From Trichomonas vaginalis G3 (lineage: Eukaryota; Parabasalia; Trichomonadida; Trichomonadidae), in the NCBI RefSeq assembly GCF_026262505.1, contig NC_067206.1, positions 9,296,268 to 9,360,267 on the forward strand: 64,000 nt of DNA. The letters run 5' to 3'. Under the pieces are notes generated by a model. That model saw nothing but the letters and a program-made list of their open reading frames with translations. It searched no databases and had not been told where the DNA came from. Position 1 is the first letter of the stretch; the number at the start of each line of letters is the position of its first letter. Shown here in pieces: positions 29,737 through 40,450 of this stretch. Made by a program: the position numbers and the translations under genes.

Positions 29737-31993
29737 TCAATTCTTTTTCTCTGTAGATGTGGAACGTTTGCTTTTCGATCTCTTTCGATGAACTTGAAAA
29801 TATAAGTTATTATCGCTGAGAATCCTTTCCGAAATAGGAGCTTTACGTTTAGGAGGATTGTCGGATGAATTTTGTTTTTTATTGTTTGATTTTGTTGTTA
29901 TGGAAGATTTTTTCTTATTTTTTCAGAATTTTGCTTGCTATTAACTGAAACTTGTTTTGACGGCCCAACAATAGCATTTTGTAGTAGGAAGAATTCCCAA
30001 TAACGAGCGCATTTTCGATAATTGTTTTTCAATATGATCAAGAAGGTCCAGCTTATGTTCTAGATTACTAGACATTTGATTTGTAGAAGGATGGTTTTGA
30101 TTTTCTGGTTCTAAATCTGTAGAGTCTGCAATATTTGAATTTTCGGAGCGAATTGGAGCATCTGAACCTTGATTTGTATCGGCTTGCTCAAAATTAGTTT
30201 GAATTGGAGTGGATGAATTAAAATCTGGATGATTTAATGTTTCATTAAATAATGCCATAATTTTTTCTCTTTTTTCATTAATAAACTTAGTGATCATTGT
30301 ATCTTTATCTGTTAGATCGATCGATTTGAGTATATCTGCATCATGAACTGGAATATTTTCGAACAATGAACTCGATTCTATGGAACCATATGGAGAAATC
30401 TCGTTCTGAGCCAAAGAAAGATCACTTACGTTGTATTGTTTGATAGAAAAAATTGTTTTCTCAAGTTCTTTTTTGAAAGCAGTCAAGAATATAATTTTTG
30501 TAGCTATCAGTGATAACGGTTTTTATATGGCGCTCGATCTTCTGGTTATTTTTGATGGCGTTATATTTATCTAATTGGATTTGAGATATCTCCTTAATAG
30601 CTTCATAAATGTTTGGATGTTTTAACGAAGAAAATTCTGAATGCATACTCTCGAGGCAATCATTAGTGAATATTGCAGTTGCATTATTATATTGAGATAT
30701 TAAATTGTAGTGCGGCAACCAAACTTTGTTGAAATAATCAATATAATCTTTGATCGAATCAACTTTATTTTGATTAATTATATGCATTGTAAGTACAAAT
30801 TCTTCATGAGACATGAATGGAGTAATAGAATAAAGAATAAAGAATAAAGAATTTTGTAAAGTATTGAAATTTTTTGTATAAAGTGCTACAAGTTTCCTGT
30901 GCAAAGCTTGTTTGAAATGAAATAGGCATCCAATTATACGGACTTTAGGGAAAATTTGTTGAAGTGCCTCTATCATTCCCTTTTCAAAATCACAATGAAT
31001 TTGAATTAGCTTTGAAAATTGAATACCCTTGACAGTAAAAATATATTCAAATGCCTTCTTATAAGATTCAAATGTGCAGTTTTTCATGAATATAAATAAA
31101 AGTGGTAGATATTGATTTGTTGAAGGTTCACAAATCATAATTGTTAGCATCTGTCCTTTTTGAAAATGTTTTGGTGTAATTTTAAAAGTTCCATCGCAAA
31201 ATAAATCTGTGGCTTCTTTTGCAAATTGAATTGCCTTCTCAAAACCAAAAAACATCGTCTCACAATTTGCTTGAAAATCATGGCCAATGAAAAACTGCTC
31301 GCCATTTATTAAACAAAAATTAGCAATTTCATCGTCTGTAATTTTTTCTCCAACAGAAAATTTTCTGGACTTATTATAAACTTCCCTGACCAATGAATCT
31401 TTAATTAATGGGTTTTCATCAGTACCAACAGCAAGTTCTGTCATAAATTTTTTAATCTGCTGAAAAGTGCCGTTGTCTTCAGAAAATTCTGCCATTGCCT
31501 TATTGTATATTTCTGTCAGAGTCATTGATTTATGAAGATCATTTTTTTCATTTTGTAGCTTTTTAAATTGTCTGCATTCGGGTATATGTTCCTTTTGTAA
31601 ATCTTCGGAAACTGAACTGTTCTCAATTTTAACTAAATAACGTGCTTGACAAGAATGATCGATGCAACGGTAGTAACGTTCAATATTATTTGAATTAATA
31701 ATATTTGTATGATCATGCGAATAAAGCATATCTTTGCGAACAATTGTATCAGGATATTTTCCAGTAACTGCGGGAATATTTTTAACTGCAATATAACTAA
31801 AATATCTTCTGACAGCTTTAGATTCATTTTCGGCGTATTTAATATTAAAATATTGAAGAACTTGTTTGATTATATTCGTTTTTTCATCTCTCGATGTTGA
31901 TTTTTGGTATTTATCAGATTGTTCCCTGATAAATATTTTATTTTCGTCTGTAAAGTTTGCTCTTTTTTGATTAAATATAGATGATTTTCCCAT
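29737..31993 (-). pseudogene. MULE transposase, frameshifted
   Basis: The ATG at 31993 opens a 510-aa frame. A FLYWCH/WRKY-GCM1-type zinc site is at residues 110-140 (C110, C115, H136, C140). The MULE catalytic core follows: DGTFKI with D267, HCDFEKGM with D335, GCLFHFKQAL at 355, and CLESMH with E448. The frame ends at 30461. The next frame (30474-29941) has no ATG at its start and continues the protein, with a shift at an A-run near 30470; a third frame to 29737 carries a Lys/Arg-rich tail (KRKAPISERI, HRKRSKSKRS) with a nuclear-localisation look, after a shift in the A-rich run near 29910. Two homopolymer shifts may be mutations or sequencing errors. No TIR was found. Confidence 0.8.
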
Positions 31994-32046
31994 TAAAAAA
32001 TGAAATGATGCAAAATTTACGAAAACCGTTCGAAAATTGAATCAAA

Positions 32047-32278
32047 AATGAAAAGTAATACTTAAATGAGTAATTCTTTGAGATATTGGTCTTAGATTGA
32101 ATGTAGCGTCATTCTTATATAGAATATATATTCATATCATCGGAAATATGATAAAAAGCATATAATAAATGTCAAAAAAGTGAACAAATAAGCAAAGATA
32201 TTTTTTAAAAAACAATGAAAAGTAATACTTAAATGAGGAATTCTTTGAGATATTGGTCTTAGATTGAATGTAGCGTCA
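32047..32278 (+). repeat. 65-bp direct repeat upstream of the MULE gene
   Basis: The block at 32047-32111 recurs at 32214-32278 with a single mismatch (shared AGATATTGGTCTTAGATTGA). The copies are 167 bp apart. It may be a subterminal part of the MULE element or a promoter duplication affecting the divergent gene at 32328. Confidence 0.6.
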
Positions 32279-32312
32279 CAAATTTCACAAATATAATTTA
32301 CTATACAATTTT

Positions 32313-32322
32313 ATTCATTTTT
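32313..32322 (+). promoter_or_regulatory. Initiator-like core promoter
   Basis: ATTCATTTTT, 11 bases before the ATG at 32328, fits the trichomonad initiator (TCA followed by pyrimidine and T/A) and the usual short leader. Confidence 0.35.
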
Positions 32323-32327
32323 TTAAA

Positions 32328-32516
32328 ATGGCTGACGACAGTCTGTATCAACTAACTCAACTAGTCAAGCATAATGATTATTCTTCGGATTCATTAAATC
32401 AACTTTATCAATGCATAAGTACAATGACAGAAAGATCAATTGGATGCTTGAATTGGGATAAATTTTTCAAAAAAATCACAGTGACTGATGAAGTTCTTTT
32501 ACATTTGGCGCGGTTC
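32328..32516 (+). pseudogene. Host gene, 5' part, split by the fold-back element
   Basis: The first 63 codons of a gene: MADDSLYQLTQLVKHND ... LLHLARF. The frame runs into the terminal inverted repeat at 32517 and stops soon after. The continuation (VANLLLFYENNEEKL) is found beyond the element at 38886-39518. Joining at the 4-bp target site does not keep exact frame, so at least one small change has occurred as well, or the assembly has an indel. Confidence 0.6.
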
Positions 32517-32533
32517 AATTTTAACGACATTTT

Positions 32534-32863
32534 TTAACGCGATACGAGCGTAAGTCCATAGAATGTGTTTTGAGGGAAACTATAAAAATCCAAAATAGAG
32601 GTAAGCGCGCCATTATTACCTGCGAAGTTACATGGAATAAATCGAAGAGTAAGTACAAGATGATCTTGCATCTTTCCAAGTAAATGAAATTTATTAAAAT
32701 TAAGATGATAATATTCATTTATAGTATGTGTATGATGTTTTTTCAAAATTTCTTCAAATAAAATGCAATGATAATTTTTGAATAATTTTTTTCTTGTGTA
32801 TATTTCATTTTTTATTAGTGAAAATATCATTACATCAATAAGGAAAGCACAATCCAAATTCAT
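32534..32863 (-). CDS. 109-aa ORF inside the left TIR
   Basis: An ATG-started frame within the TIR, running outward and ending near the element terminus. The identical protein is encoded in the right TIR (38539-38868). It has a reasonable amino-acid balance (DCAFLIDVMIFSLIKNEIY; LVLTLRFIPCNFAGNNG) but is not recognised. It may be a captured gene fragment or a fortuitous frame kept by TIR homogenisation. Confidence 0.3.
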   Translation of the reverse strand: MNLDCAFLIDVMIFSLIKNEIYTRKKLFKNYHCILFEEILKKHHTHTINEYYHLNFNKFHLLGKMQDHLVLTLRFIPCNFAGNNGALTSILDFYSFPQNTFYGLTLVSR

Positions 32864-32912
32864 ATTAGTTAAATTAATCTACGACCAAAAGCCCGCCAAA
32901 TTTGAATTAAAC

Positions 32913-33245
32913 CTCCAATTTAAAATTTTCAAGTCTACGGAACCATCCTTGGATCATAGTAATCATTCATTACAAAATGGAATCTTTTGGTATTGTGCGG
33001 GCGATACCATAGATTTCTTTTTATTGATAATGCTATTGAACAAGCTCATTCCGTGGATTTTCATTTAGAACTTTGTTTCATGAGTTTCTGGAACAATATA
33101 ACATCTGAAACCTTTTGTGCGGGCAAAAGAAGGGATGTTTGTTGATTGAAAAATACTCATTTAAAAGAAGTTCTGAAAAGAAATTTGGAGATGATTTGTG
33201 GGTTGTGTAAGGTGTAGGTGTTGTGATATATGTGGAATGGAATGA
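32913..33245 (+). pseudogene. Coding-like remnant inside the fold-back element
   Basis: Plus-strand frames read STEPSLDHSNHSLQNGIFWY, then, shifted, IEQAHSVDFHLELCFMSFWN and ITSETFCAGKRRDVC. These look like an eroded gene of unknown family, possibly of the element or a captured host gene. Confidence 0.3.
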
Positions 33246-35160
33246 TCCTTACCTAAGTCATTGACTCATCCTTACCTCAGTCATAGACTCATCCTTACCT
33301 CAGTCATAGACTCATCCTTACCTCAGTCATAGACTCATCCTTACCTCAGTCATAGACTCATCCTTACCTCAGTCATTGACTCATCCTTACCTCAGTCATA
33401 GACTCATCCTTACCTCAGTCATTGACTCATCCTTACCTCAGACAACAACTCATCCTTACCTCAGTCATAGACTCATCCTTACCTCAGTCATAGACTCATC
33501 CTTACCTCAGTCATAGACTCATCCTTACCTCAGACAACAACTCATCCTTACCTCAGTCATAGACTCATCCTTACCTCAGTCATTGACTCATCCTTACCTC
33601 AGACAACAACTCATCCTTACCTCAGTCATGACTCATCCTTACCTCAGTCATAGACTCATCCTTACCTCAGTCATAGACTCATCCTTACCTCAGACAACAA
33701 CTCATCCTTACCTCAGACAACAACTCATCCTTACCTCAGTCATAGACTCATCCTTACCTCAGACAACAACTCATCCTTACCTCAGTCATTAGACTCATCC
33801 TTACCTCAGTCATAGACTCATCCTTACCTCAGTCATAGACTCATCCTTACCTCAGTCATAGACTCATCCTTACCTCAGTCATAGACTCATCCTTACCTCA
33901 GACAACAACTCATCCTTACCTCAGTCATTGACTCATCCTTACCTCAGTCATATAGACTCATCCTTACCTCAGTCATAGACTCATCCTTACCTCAGTCATA
34001 GACTCATCCTTACCTCAGTCATAGACTCATCCTTACCTCAGTCATAGACTCATCCTTACCTCAGACAACAACTCATCCTTACCTCAGTCATTGACTCATC
34101 CTTACCTCAGTCATAGACTCATCCTTACCTCAGTCATAGACTCATCCTTACCTCAGACAACAACTCATCCTTACCTCAGACAACAACTCATCCTTACCTC
34201 AGTCATAGACTCATCCTTACCTCAGTCATTGACTCATCCTTACCTCAGTCATAGACTCATCCTTACCTCAGTCATAGACTCATCCTTACCTCAGTCATAG
34301 ACTCATCCTTACCTTAAACAATAACTCATCCTTACCTCAGACAACAACTCATCCTTACCTCAGACAACAACTCATCCTTACCTCAGTCATTGACTCATCC
34401 TTACCTCAGTCATAGACTCATCCTTACCTCAGTCATAGACTCATCCTTACCTCAGTCATAGACTCATCCTTACCTCAGACAACAACTCATCCTTACCTCA
34501 GTCATTGACTCATCCTTACCTCAGTCATAGACTCATCCTTACCTCAGTCATAGACTCATCCTTACCTCAGTCATAGACTCATCCTTACCTCAGACAACAA
34601 CTCATCCTTACCTCAGTCATAGACTCATCCTTACCTCAGTCATAGACTCATCCTTACCTCAGTCATAGACTCATCCTTACCTCAGTCATAGACTCATCCT
34701 TACCTCAGTCATAGACTCATCCTTACCTTAAACAATAACTCATCCTTACCTCAGACAACAACTCATCCTTACCTCAGACAACAACTCATCCTTACCTCAG
34801 TCATAGACTCATCCTTACCTCAGTCATAGACTCATCCTTACCTCAGACAACAACTCATCCTTACCTCAGTCATAGACTCATCCTTACCTCAGTCATAGAC
34901 TCATCCTTACCTCAGTCATAGACTCATCCTTACCTCAGTCATAGACTCATCCTTACCTCAGTCATTGACTCATCCTTACCTCAGTCATAGACTCATCCTT
35001 ACCTCAGTCATAGACTCATCCTTACCTCAGTCATAGACTCATCCTTACCTCAGTCATTGACTCATCCTTACCTCAGTCATAGACTCATCCTTACCTCAGA
35101 CAACAACTCATCCTTACCTCAGTCATAGACTCATCCTTACCTCAGACAACAACTCATCCT
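33246..35160. repeat. 23-bp minisatellite array (about 83 copies)
   Basis: The unit CTTACCTCAG + TCATAGACTC + ATC occurs head to tail, with three variants of the middle: TCATAGACTC, TCATTGACTC and ACAACAACTC. A rare variant (AAACAATAACTC) appears at 34315 and 34729, exactly 414 bp or 18 units apart, showing a higher-order duplication. Long open frames across it are repeat artefacts. Confidence 0.95.
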
Positions 35161-35260
35161 AACTCTTGCAATAACATATATTTACTACAATGTATGTGAA
35201 ATTTTCTCCCTAACTTATCAAATATCACTCAATTACTCAATTATTCTTTCTTAATTTAAC

Positions 35261-35468
35261 TCCTTACCAGAACTTTACATTTAAATTCAAAATAATTTTA
35301 TTATATTAAATTTTCAAAATCATATTTTAGTTCAATACTATTATAGATATAACTTTGTCAATAATGAATATTTTCGCGATTTGGATAAGTATTCATTGAG
35401 TTATCTAAGATTTTATTCGTGGGTATAAATTAATTAATATGTGAAATAATTATATAATAAGAGACGGA
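35261..35468. repeat. Unique spacer repeated in inverse at 36397-36603
   Basis: The AT-rich spacer between the two arrays (ending GAGACGGATATCC) recurs as its complement on the other side of the axis. It shows that a whole block, not only the satellites, was inverted and duplicated. Confidence 0.8.
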
Positions 35469-36090
35469 TATCCAACACTCAGTCTCTCTTTGACATCCAA
35501 CACTCAGTCTCTCTCTTTGACATCCAACACTCAGTCTCTCTTTGACATCCAACACTCAGTCTCTCTTTGACATCCAACACTCAGTCTCTCTTTGACATCC
35601 AACACTCAGTCTCTCTCTTTGACATCCAACACTCAGTCTCTCTTTGACATCCAACACTCAGTCTCTCTCTTTGACATCCAACACTCAGTCTCTCTTTGAC
35701 ATCCAACACTCAGTCTATCTTTGACATCCAACACTCAGTCTCTCTTTGACATCCAACACTCAGTCTCTCTTTGACATCCAACACTCAGTCTCTCTTTGAC
35801 ATCCAACACTCAGTCTCTCTTTGACATCCAACACTCAGTCTCTCTTTGACATCCAACACTCAGTCTCTCTTTGACATCCAACACTCAGTCTCTCTTTGAC
35901 ATCCAACACTCAGTCTCTCTTTGACATCCAACACTCAGTCTCTCTTTGACATCCAACACTCAGTCTCTCTCTTTGACATCCAACACTCAGTCTCTCTTTG
36001 ACATCCAACACTCAGTCTCTCTTTGACATCCAACACTCAGTCTCTCTTTGACATCCAACACTCAGTCTCTCTTTGACATCCAACACTCAG
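35469..36090. repeat. 25-bp minisatellite array (about 25 copies)
   Basis: The unit is CTCTCTTTGACATCCAACAC + TCAGT; some units have an extra CT (27 bp). The array is very homogeneous. The 145 bp from 36093 to 36237 form the non-repeated axis of the palindrome. Confidence 0.95.
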
Positions 36091-36237
36091 ATAAAAATAT
36101 TTAAAAATATAAGGAAATGAATCAAAAAAAATATAATTAAAAAGATTTAAAATTTATAAAAAAGGGAAAAAATTTAATAAATGATTAGGAAGAATGTGAT
36201 GTGAATGCGTACGGAATATATATAAGAAATTATAGTC

Positions 36238-36396
36238 TTGGATGTCAAAGATAGACTGAGTGTTGGATGTCAAAGAGAGACTGAGTGTTGGATGTCAAAG
36301 AGAGACTGAGTGTTGGATGTCAAAGAGAGACTGAGTGTTGGATGTCAAAGAGAGACTGAGTGTTGGATGTCAAAGAGAGACTGAGTGTTGGATATC
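36238..36396. repeat. Inverted 25-bp minisatellite (about 6 copies)
   Basis: Same unit as at 35469-36090 on the opposite strand (GATGTCAAAGAGAGACTGAG). Only about six units, so the two arms have changed length independently. Confidence 0.95.
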
Positions 36397-36595
36397 CGTC
36401 TCTTATTATATAATTATTTCACATATTAATTAATTTATACCCACGAATAAAATCTTAGATAACTCAATGAATACTTATCCAAATCGCGAAAATATTCATT
36501 ATTGACAAAGTTATATCTATAATAGTATTGAACTAAAATATGATTTTGAAAATTTAATATAATAAAATTATTTTGAATTTAAATGTAAAGTTCTG

Positions 36596-37245
36596 GTAAG
36601 GATGAGTAAATGTCGTAGGTAATTATGAGTCAATGACTTAGATAAGAATAAGTCAAAGATTGAGGTAAGGATGTTTATTGTTTGAGGTAAGAATGATTTG
36701 TTGTCTGAGGTAAGGATGAGTTATTGTTTAAGGTAAGGATGAGTCTATGACTGAGGTAAGGATGAGTCAATGACTGAGGTAAGGATGAGTTGTTGTCTGA
36801 GGTAAGGATGAGTCTATGACTGAGGTAAGGATGAGTCTATGACTGAGGTAAGGATGAGTCAATGACTGAGGTAAGGATGAGTCTATGACTGAGGTAAGGA
36901 TGAGTTGTTGTCTGAGGTAAGGATGAGTCAATGACTGAGGTAAGGATGAGTCAATGACTGAGGTAAGGATGAGTTGTTGTCTGAGGTAAGGATGAGTCTA
37001 TGACTGAGGTAAGGATGAGTCTATGACTGAGGTAAGGATGAGTCTATGACTGAGGTAAGGATGAGTCTATGACTGAGGTAAGGATGAGTTGTTGTCTGAG
37101 GTAAGGATGAGTCAATGACTGAGGTAAGGATGAGTCTGACTGAGGTAAGGATGAGTCAATGACTGAGGTAAGGATGAGTTGTTGTCTGAGGTAAGATGAG
37201 TTGTCTCAGGTAAGGATGAGTTGTTGTATGAGGTAAGGATGATTT
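36596..37245. repeat. Inverted 23-bp minisatellite (about 28 copies)
   Basis: Same unit as at 33246-35160 on the opposite strand (GGTAAGGATGAGTCTATGAC), again with the three variants. The units at the edges are more diverged (36610-36700 and 37190-37240), the usual pattern for decaying array ends. Confidence 0.95.
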
Positions 37246-38160
37246 ATTCTCTTCACTACCTATTACTGACGGGTCCATGGTAGTATTCATTTTATTTTTA
37301 TCGTTTTATTTTCCTTCAATTTCAACTCTAAGCATCAACTATCACACAATAGTTCCTCTACCTTACACCCAACCAATTCCATATTGAATCTTAACTTTTC
37401 CTCCTGATATTGATAAAATAAATTTCAATTGTTCGTTTCCAGATCTTGTTAAAGAAAAAATTCACTCCTCTTAGATACAAAGAGAACTACTCTATCTAAA
37501 TTTTTCAAAAAAAATACATTTTCTTATTTTACATATTAAAAAGTACCAATTTTTATTTCAAAATTTGAAATTTATGATTTTTTTGGAAAACTTTTCGATT
37601 TTCTGACACGGTAGATGCTTTTTATTTTATACACTATGCCTAAAATTACCTTTTCAAACTAAAAAAATCCTAATTAGATAATTTTTCAAATATTTAATCA
37701 GTTAAATTGAATATTATTAAACTATGTTATTATTTAAATAATTTCCATCTTTTGTAATGCATCAGCACATTACCTGAAAACTTTTTAATCATTCTAGAAC
37801 AAACCAACATCGTATAATCCCATCATAGCTAATCATCCATTACAATTCTGCCTATTCAAGAGCTTGTGGTGAATTTCCTAAGTTCATTCCCATTCAAAAT
37901 AAAGATATTCAACAAATTTCTTCCAAAAGAACTTCGTAAACTAACTAACAAGAATAACATCTTCCATTATTTTCAACATAAATACATTTTCAAAGAATAA
38001 AATGTTCTTTAATGATTTTTTATTTGGTGAGAAATCTTGCAAAATTATTCTTTCATACTCAACTTCAATACAACAACTAACATATGATAGTTGGAAAAAA
38101 TCACATAATAGAGCAGGTAAGTATTGTGAAGCTGAACTTTTATTTATCTGGTGTGATATG
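37246..38160. other. Unique interior of the fold-back element
   Basis: AT-rich, no recognised gene. Frames at 37941-38165 (minus) and 38002-38247 (plus) are short and unconvincing. Confidence 0.3.
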
Positions 38161-38332
38161 ACCAAGCGAGGGACTCAGACTGCTGTATCTGTGGAGCAAC
38201 ATGACCAAGCGAGGGACTCAGACTGCTGTATCTGTGGAGCAACATGACCAAGCGAGGGACTCAGACTGCTGTATCTGTGGAGCAACATGACCAAGCGAGG
38301 GACTCAGACTGCTGTATCTGTGGAGCAACATG
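38161..38332. repeat. Four tandem copies of a 43-bp unit
   Basis: Starts ACCAAGCGAGGGACTCAGAC and repeats at 38161, 38204, 38247 and 38290 without visible change. It is GC-rich compared with its surroundings. Confidence 0.9.
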
Positions 38333-38538
38333 ACAAGGTGATTCAGTTTGCATTGATTGATAGTTCAATATCAGACCAATACTTCTCTTCCATGTTGCGG
38401 GCATGGCGAGGCATTTTCAAGATTGGTACCGAAATTGGCTACTATCCCTAAATGCAACAATCATAAATGACACTTTTATCAAAAAACGTGTTTAATTCAA
38501 ATTTGGCGGGCTTTTGGTCGTAGATTAATTTAACTAAT

Positions 38539-38868
38539 ATGAATTTGGATTGTGCTTTCCTTATTGATGTAATGATATTTTCACTAATAAAAAATGAAAT
38601 ATACACAAGAAAAAAATTATTCAAAAATTATCATTGCATTTTATTTGAAGAAATTTTGAAAAAACATCATACACATACTATAAATGAATATTATCATCTT
38701 AATTTTAATAAATTTCATTTACTTGGAAAGATGCAAGATCATCTTGTACTTACTCTTCGATTTATTCCATGTAACTTCGCAGGTAATAATGGCGCACTTA
38801 CCTCTATTTTGGATTTTTATAGTTTCCCTCAAAACACATTCTATGGACTTACGCTCGTATCGCGTTAA
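38539..38868 (+). CDS. 109-aa ORF inside the right TIR
   Basis: Identical mirror copy of the ORF in the left TIR; see 32534-32863. Its stop lies 16 bp from the element end. Confidence 0.3.
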   Translation: MNLDCAFLIDVMIFSLIKNEIYTRKKLFKNYHCILFEEILKKHHTHTINEYYHLNFNKFHLLGKMQDHLVLTLRFIPCNFAGNNGALTSILDFYSFPQNTFYGLTLVSR

Positions 38869-38885
38869 AAATGTCGTTAAAATTG

Positions 38886-39518
38886 CCCACACGCCCAGTT
38901 GCAAACTTGTTACTTTTTTATGAAAACAATGAAGAAAAATTAAGCAACTGTTTTAATTTAACATTGTTCCAGCAAATTTATTCCAAAAATGGAATCGAGC
39001 AAATGATATTTTTTGCTGCAAATACAATTTGTTGCAATAACACTTCTATCAATTTTTACAATCTCCTTGAAATTGAAGAAATGAATCCATTTGATTTTTT
39101 TTATTTCTCAATTCAATATAAAGAGATATTAAATTGCGATGATTTTCCAAAAGTTACAGAAGTAATCACAGGTTTAATCTCAGCTTCAAATATTAATGCT
39201 ATTATGCGAATTTGCCAAAAAATTTTGGATAAAATTACATTTTATAAATGTAATTATTGCCATATTATCTCAATATGGAATTTTATCACAAATGCAGCAA
39301 TAATTCTTCCTGATGAAGATTTATTAATCAAATTATTAAAATTCATAGAAAAAACAGAAAAAGCAACAGATGAATTATTCGAACCGGAGAATGATTTGGG
39401 TTTCTATGAATATTTAAATTCGATTTTCTCAGATATTACATCTGCGAGAAATAAGCAATTTCTCTTGGAATTTCTAAATACCCATGAAGATGACTTCACT
39501 TATGATCAAACATTGTGA
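38886..39518 (+). pseudogene. Host gene, 3' part, split by the fold-back element
   Basis: The frame continues the split gene from 32328: VANLLLFYENNEEKLSNCFN onward, about 210 residues, all helical with Asn/Cys-rich turns (KCNYCHIISIWNFITNAAI; RNKQFLLEFLNTHEDDF). An armadillo-like or Ataxin-10-like helical repeat protein is possible from the look of LLLFYENNEEKL, but I am not sure. Its ATG at 38871 belongs to the element. The stop is 18 bp before the target duplication of Polinton A. Confidence 0.55.
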
Positions 39519-39542
39519 GGTCATTTTTTGATCAACAAATTA

Positions 39543-39846
39543 AGTAGTATATGTGGAAGGGTTTAGTGACTTTTTTTGTTACGTCTATATATAGATGAAG
39601 GTATATTTTCACATCTTCTATATATAGATGATATAAAAATTTTTTCTTACGTTTTTAAGTCATGAATTCGTAAGAAAGCGCGACATTATTAAATAAATTA
39701 GTAATAAATATTATATACTAAACACATTTTAAAAAATTAACATTAATTTTAAAATAATTTATTTTTTTATCTTTTATAAAAGAAGCTATATATAGATGAT
39801 GTCAGATATTCCGCGATTAATTAAACATTGTTTAAATCCTGAATGG
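39543..39846 (+). repeat. Polinton A, left terminal inverted repeat
   Basis: Matches the complement of 51604-51909 with about one or two indels in homopolymers. It includes the start of the two-domain ORF, so both TIRs carry its first codons. Internal short repeats CTATATATAGATGA occur three times within it. Confidence 0.9.
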
Positions 39847-40386
39847 GTTAAACTTCAATTTAAAAATGAAGATTGTGAATTATTAAATGAATATGAAAGC
39901 CAAAATAAGCTAATGAGGTATAAATATAATGATAAAGAATATTTAATTTCATGGAATCAATGGAGTCATAATCAAAGACCTCATAAACGAGAAGAAGAAA
40001 TTGAAAATAATGAAATGGAAATCATTGATGACATTAAAGAGGATGGAATTCCTAAATTTTGTAGAAAAACCTTTAGAACTAAGTTAGGAGCATATAAACG
40101 TAGAGTATTAAATCCTGAATATCTTAAACATCAATTTAAAAAGGAAGACTGTGAATTATTAAACGCTAATGAATATGAAAATGCTAAATCAAAACTGAGA
40201 TATAAATATATTGGAAGTGATGAAAGGTGTAAAGATAAAGATAAAGTTTATTCAGTTTCATATAATAACTGGCACACGTTAGGGATAAGAAAACATTTAG
40301 GAGATTATGGTAAAAGTTCCGAATTCTTCAAATCTAGTATGTACGAGAGAATAAAAGAAATTAGAAATAATTATTTTCATGAATAA
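39796..40386 (+). CDS. Two-domain unknown protein of Polinton A
   Basis: A 196-aa protein (ATG at 39796 or 39799). It contains a duplicated module: LNPEWVKLQFKNEDCELLNE at about residues 13-32 and LNPEYLKHQFKKEDCELLNA at about 106-125, each followed by a LRYKY-type strand and a WSH or WHT motif. The repeat suggests a small nucleic-acid- or protein-binding fold used twice. It looks whole. The start lies inside the TIR. A related, broken copy opens element B (52527-52903), and a short related ORF lies in the right TIR. Confidence 0.5.
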   Translation: MMSDIPRLIKHCLNPEWVKLQFKNEDCELLNEYESQNKLMRYKYNDKEYLISWNQWSHNQRPHKREEEIENNEMEIIDDIKEDGIPKFCRKTFRTKLGAYKRRVLNPEYLKHQFKKEDCELLNANEYENAKSKLRYKYIGSDERCKDKDKVYSVSYNNWHTLGIRKHLGDYGKSSEFFKSSMYERIKEIRNNYFHE

Positions 40387-40450
40387 AAAATAAACTTTAA
40401 AAATTCATGTCTTACATTTTTGAATAATTTATTTTTTTATTTTGTATGAA

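Larger units (their letters stand above)
32517..38884. mobile_element. 6.4-kb fold-back element with long TIRs and satellite arrays
   Basis: The TIRs at 32517-32912 and 38490-38884 are about 395 bp and nearly identical (one base in a T-run). The ends read AATTTTAACGACATTTTT. The target duplication is palindromic and thus ambiguous: AATT or TTAA. Between the TIRs lie 23-bp and 25-bp minisatellites arranged as a large inverted repeat around an axis near 36160, a 4 x 43-bp repeat and about 1.2 kb of unique DNA (37246-38160). There is no recognised transposase. Insertion split a host gene, which proves that this unit moved or was formed as a unit. Confidence 0.8.

Noticed and set aside
33583-34300. 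Open frames of 69 codons with the repeated peptide TSVIDSSLPQ
   Set aside because: They are translations of the 23-bp minisatellite; the frame stays open only because the unit lacks stops.
33246-35160. CRISPR-like look of the array (repeats with varying middle)
   Set aside because: The variable part has only three or four versions and there are no unique spacers or cas genes; it is a eukaryotic minisatellite.
38002-38247. 81-codon frame before and in the 43-bp repeats
   Set aside because: Its end is made of the tandem repeat and nothing supports coding.
32517-38884. Classing the fold-back element as piggyBac-like because TTAA may be its target
   Set aside because: The duplicated bases can equally be AATT, the ends are unlike the GGG ends of the TTAA family, and no transposase is present.
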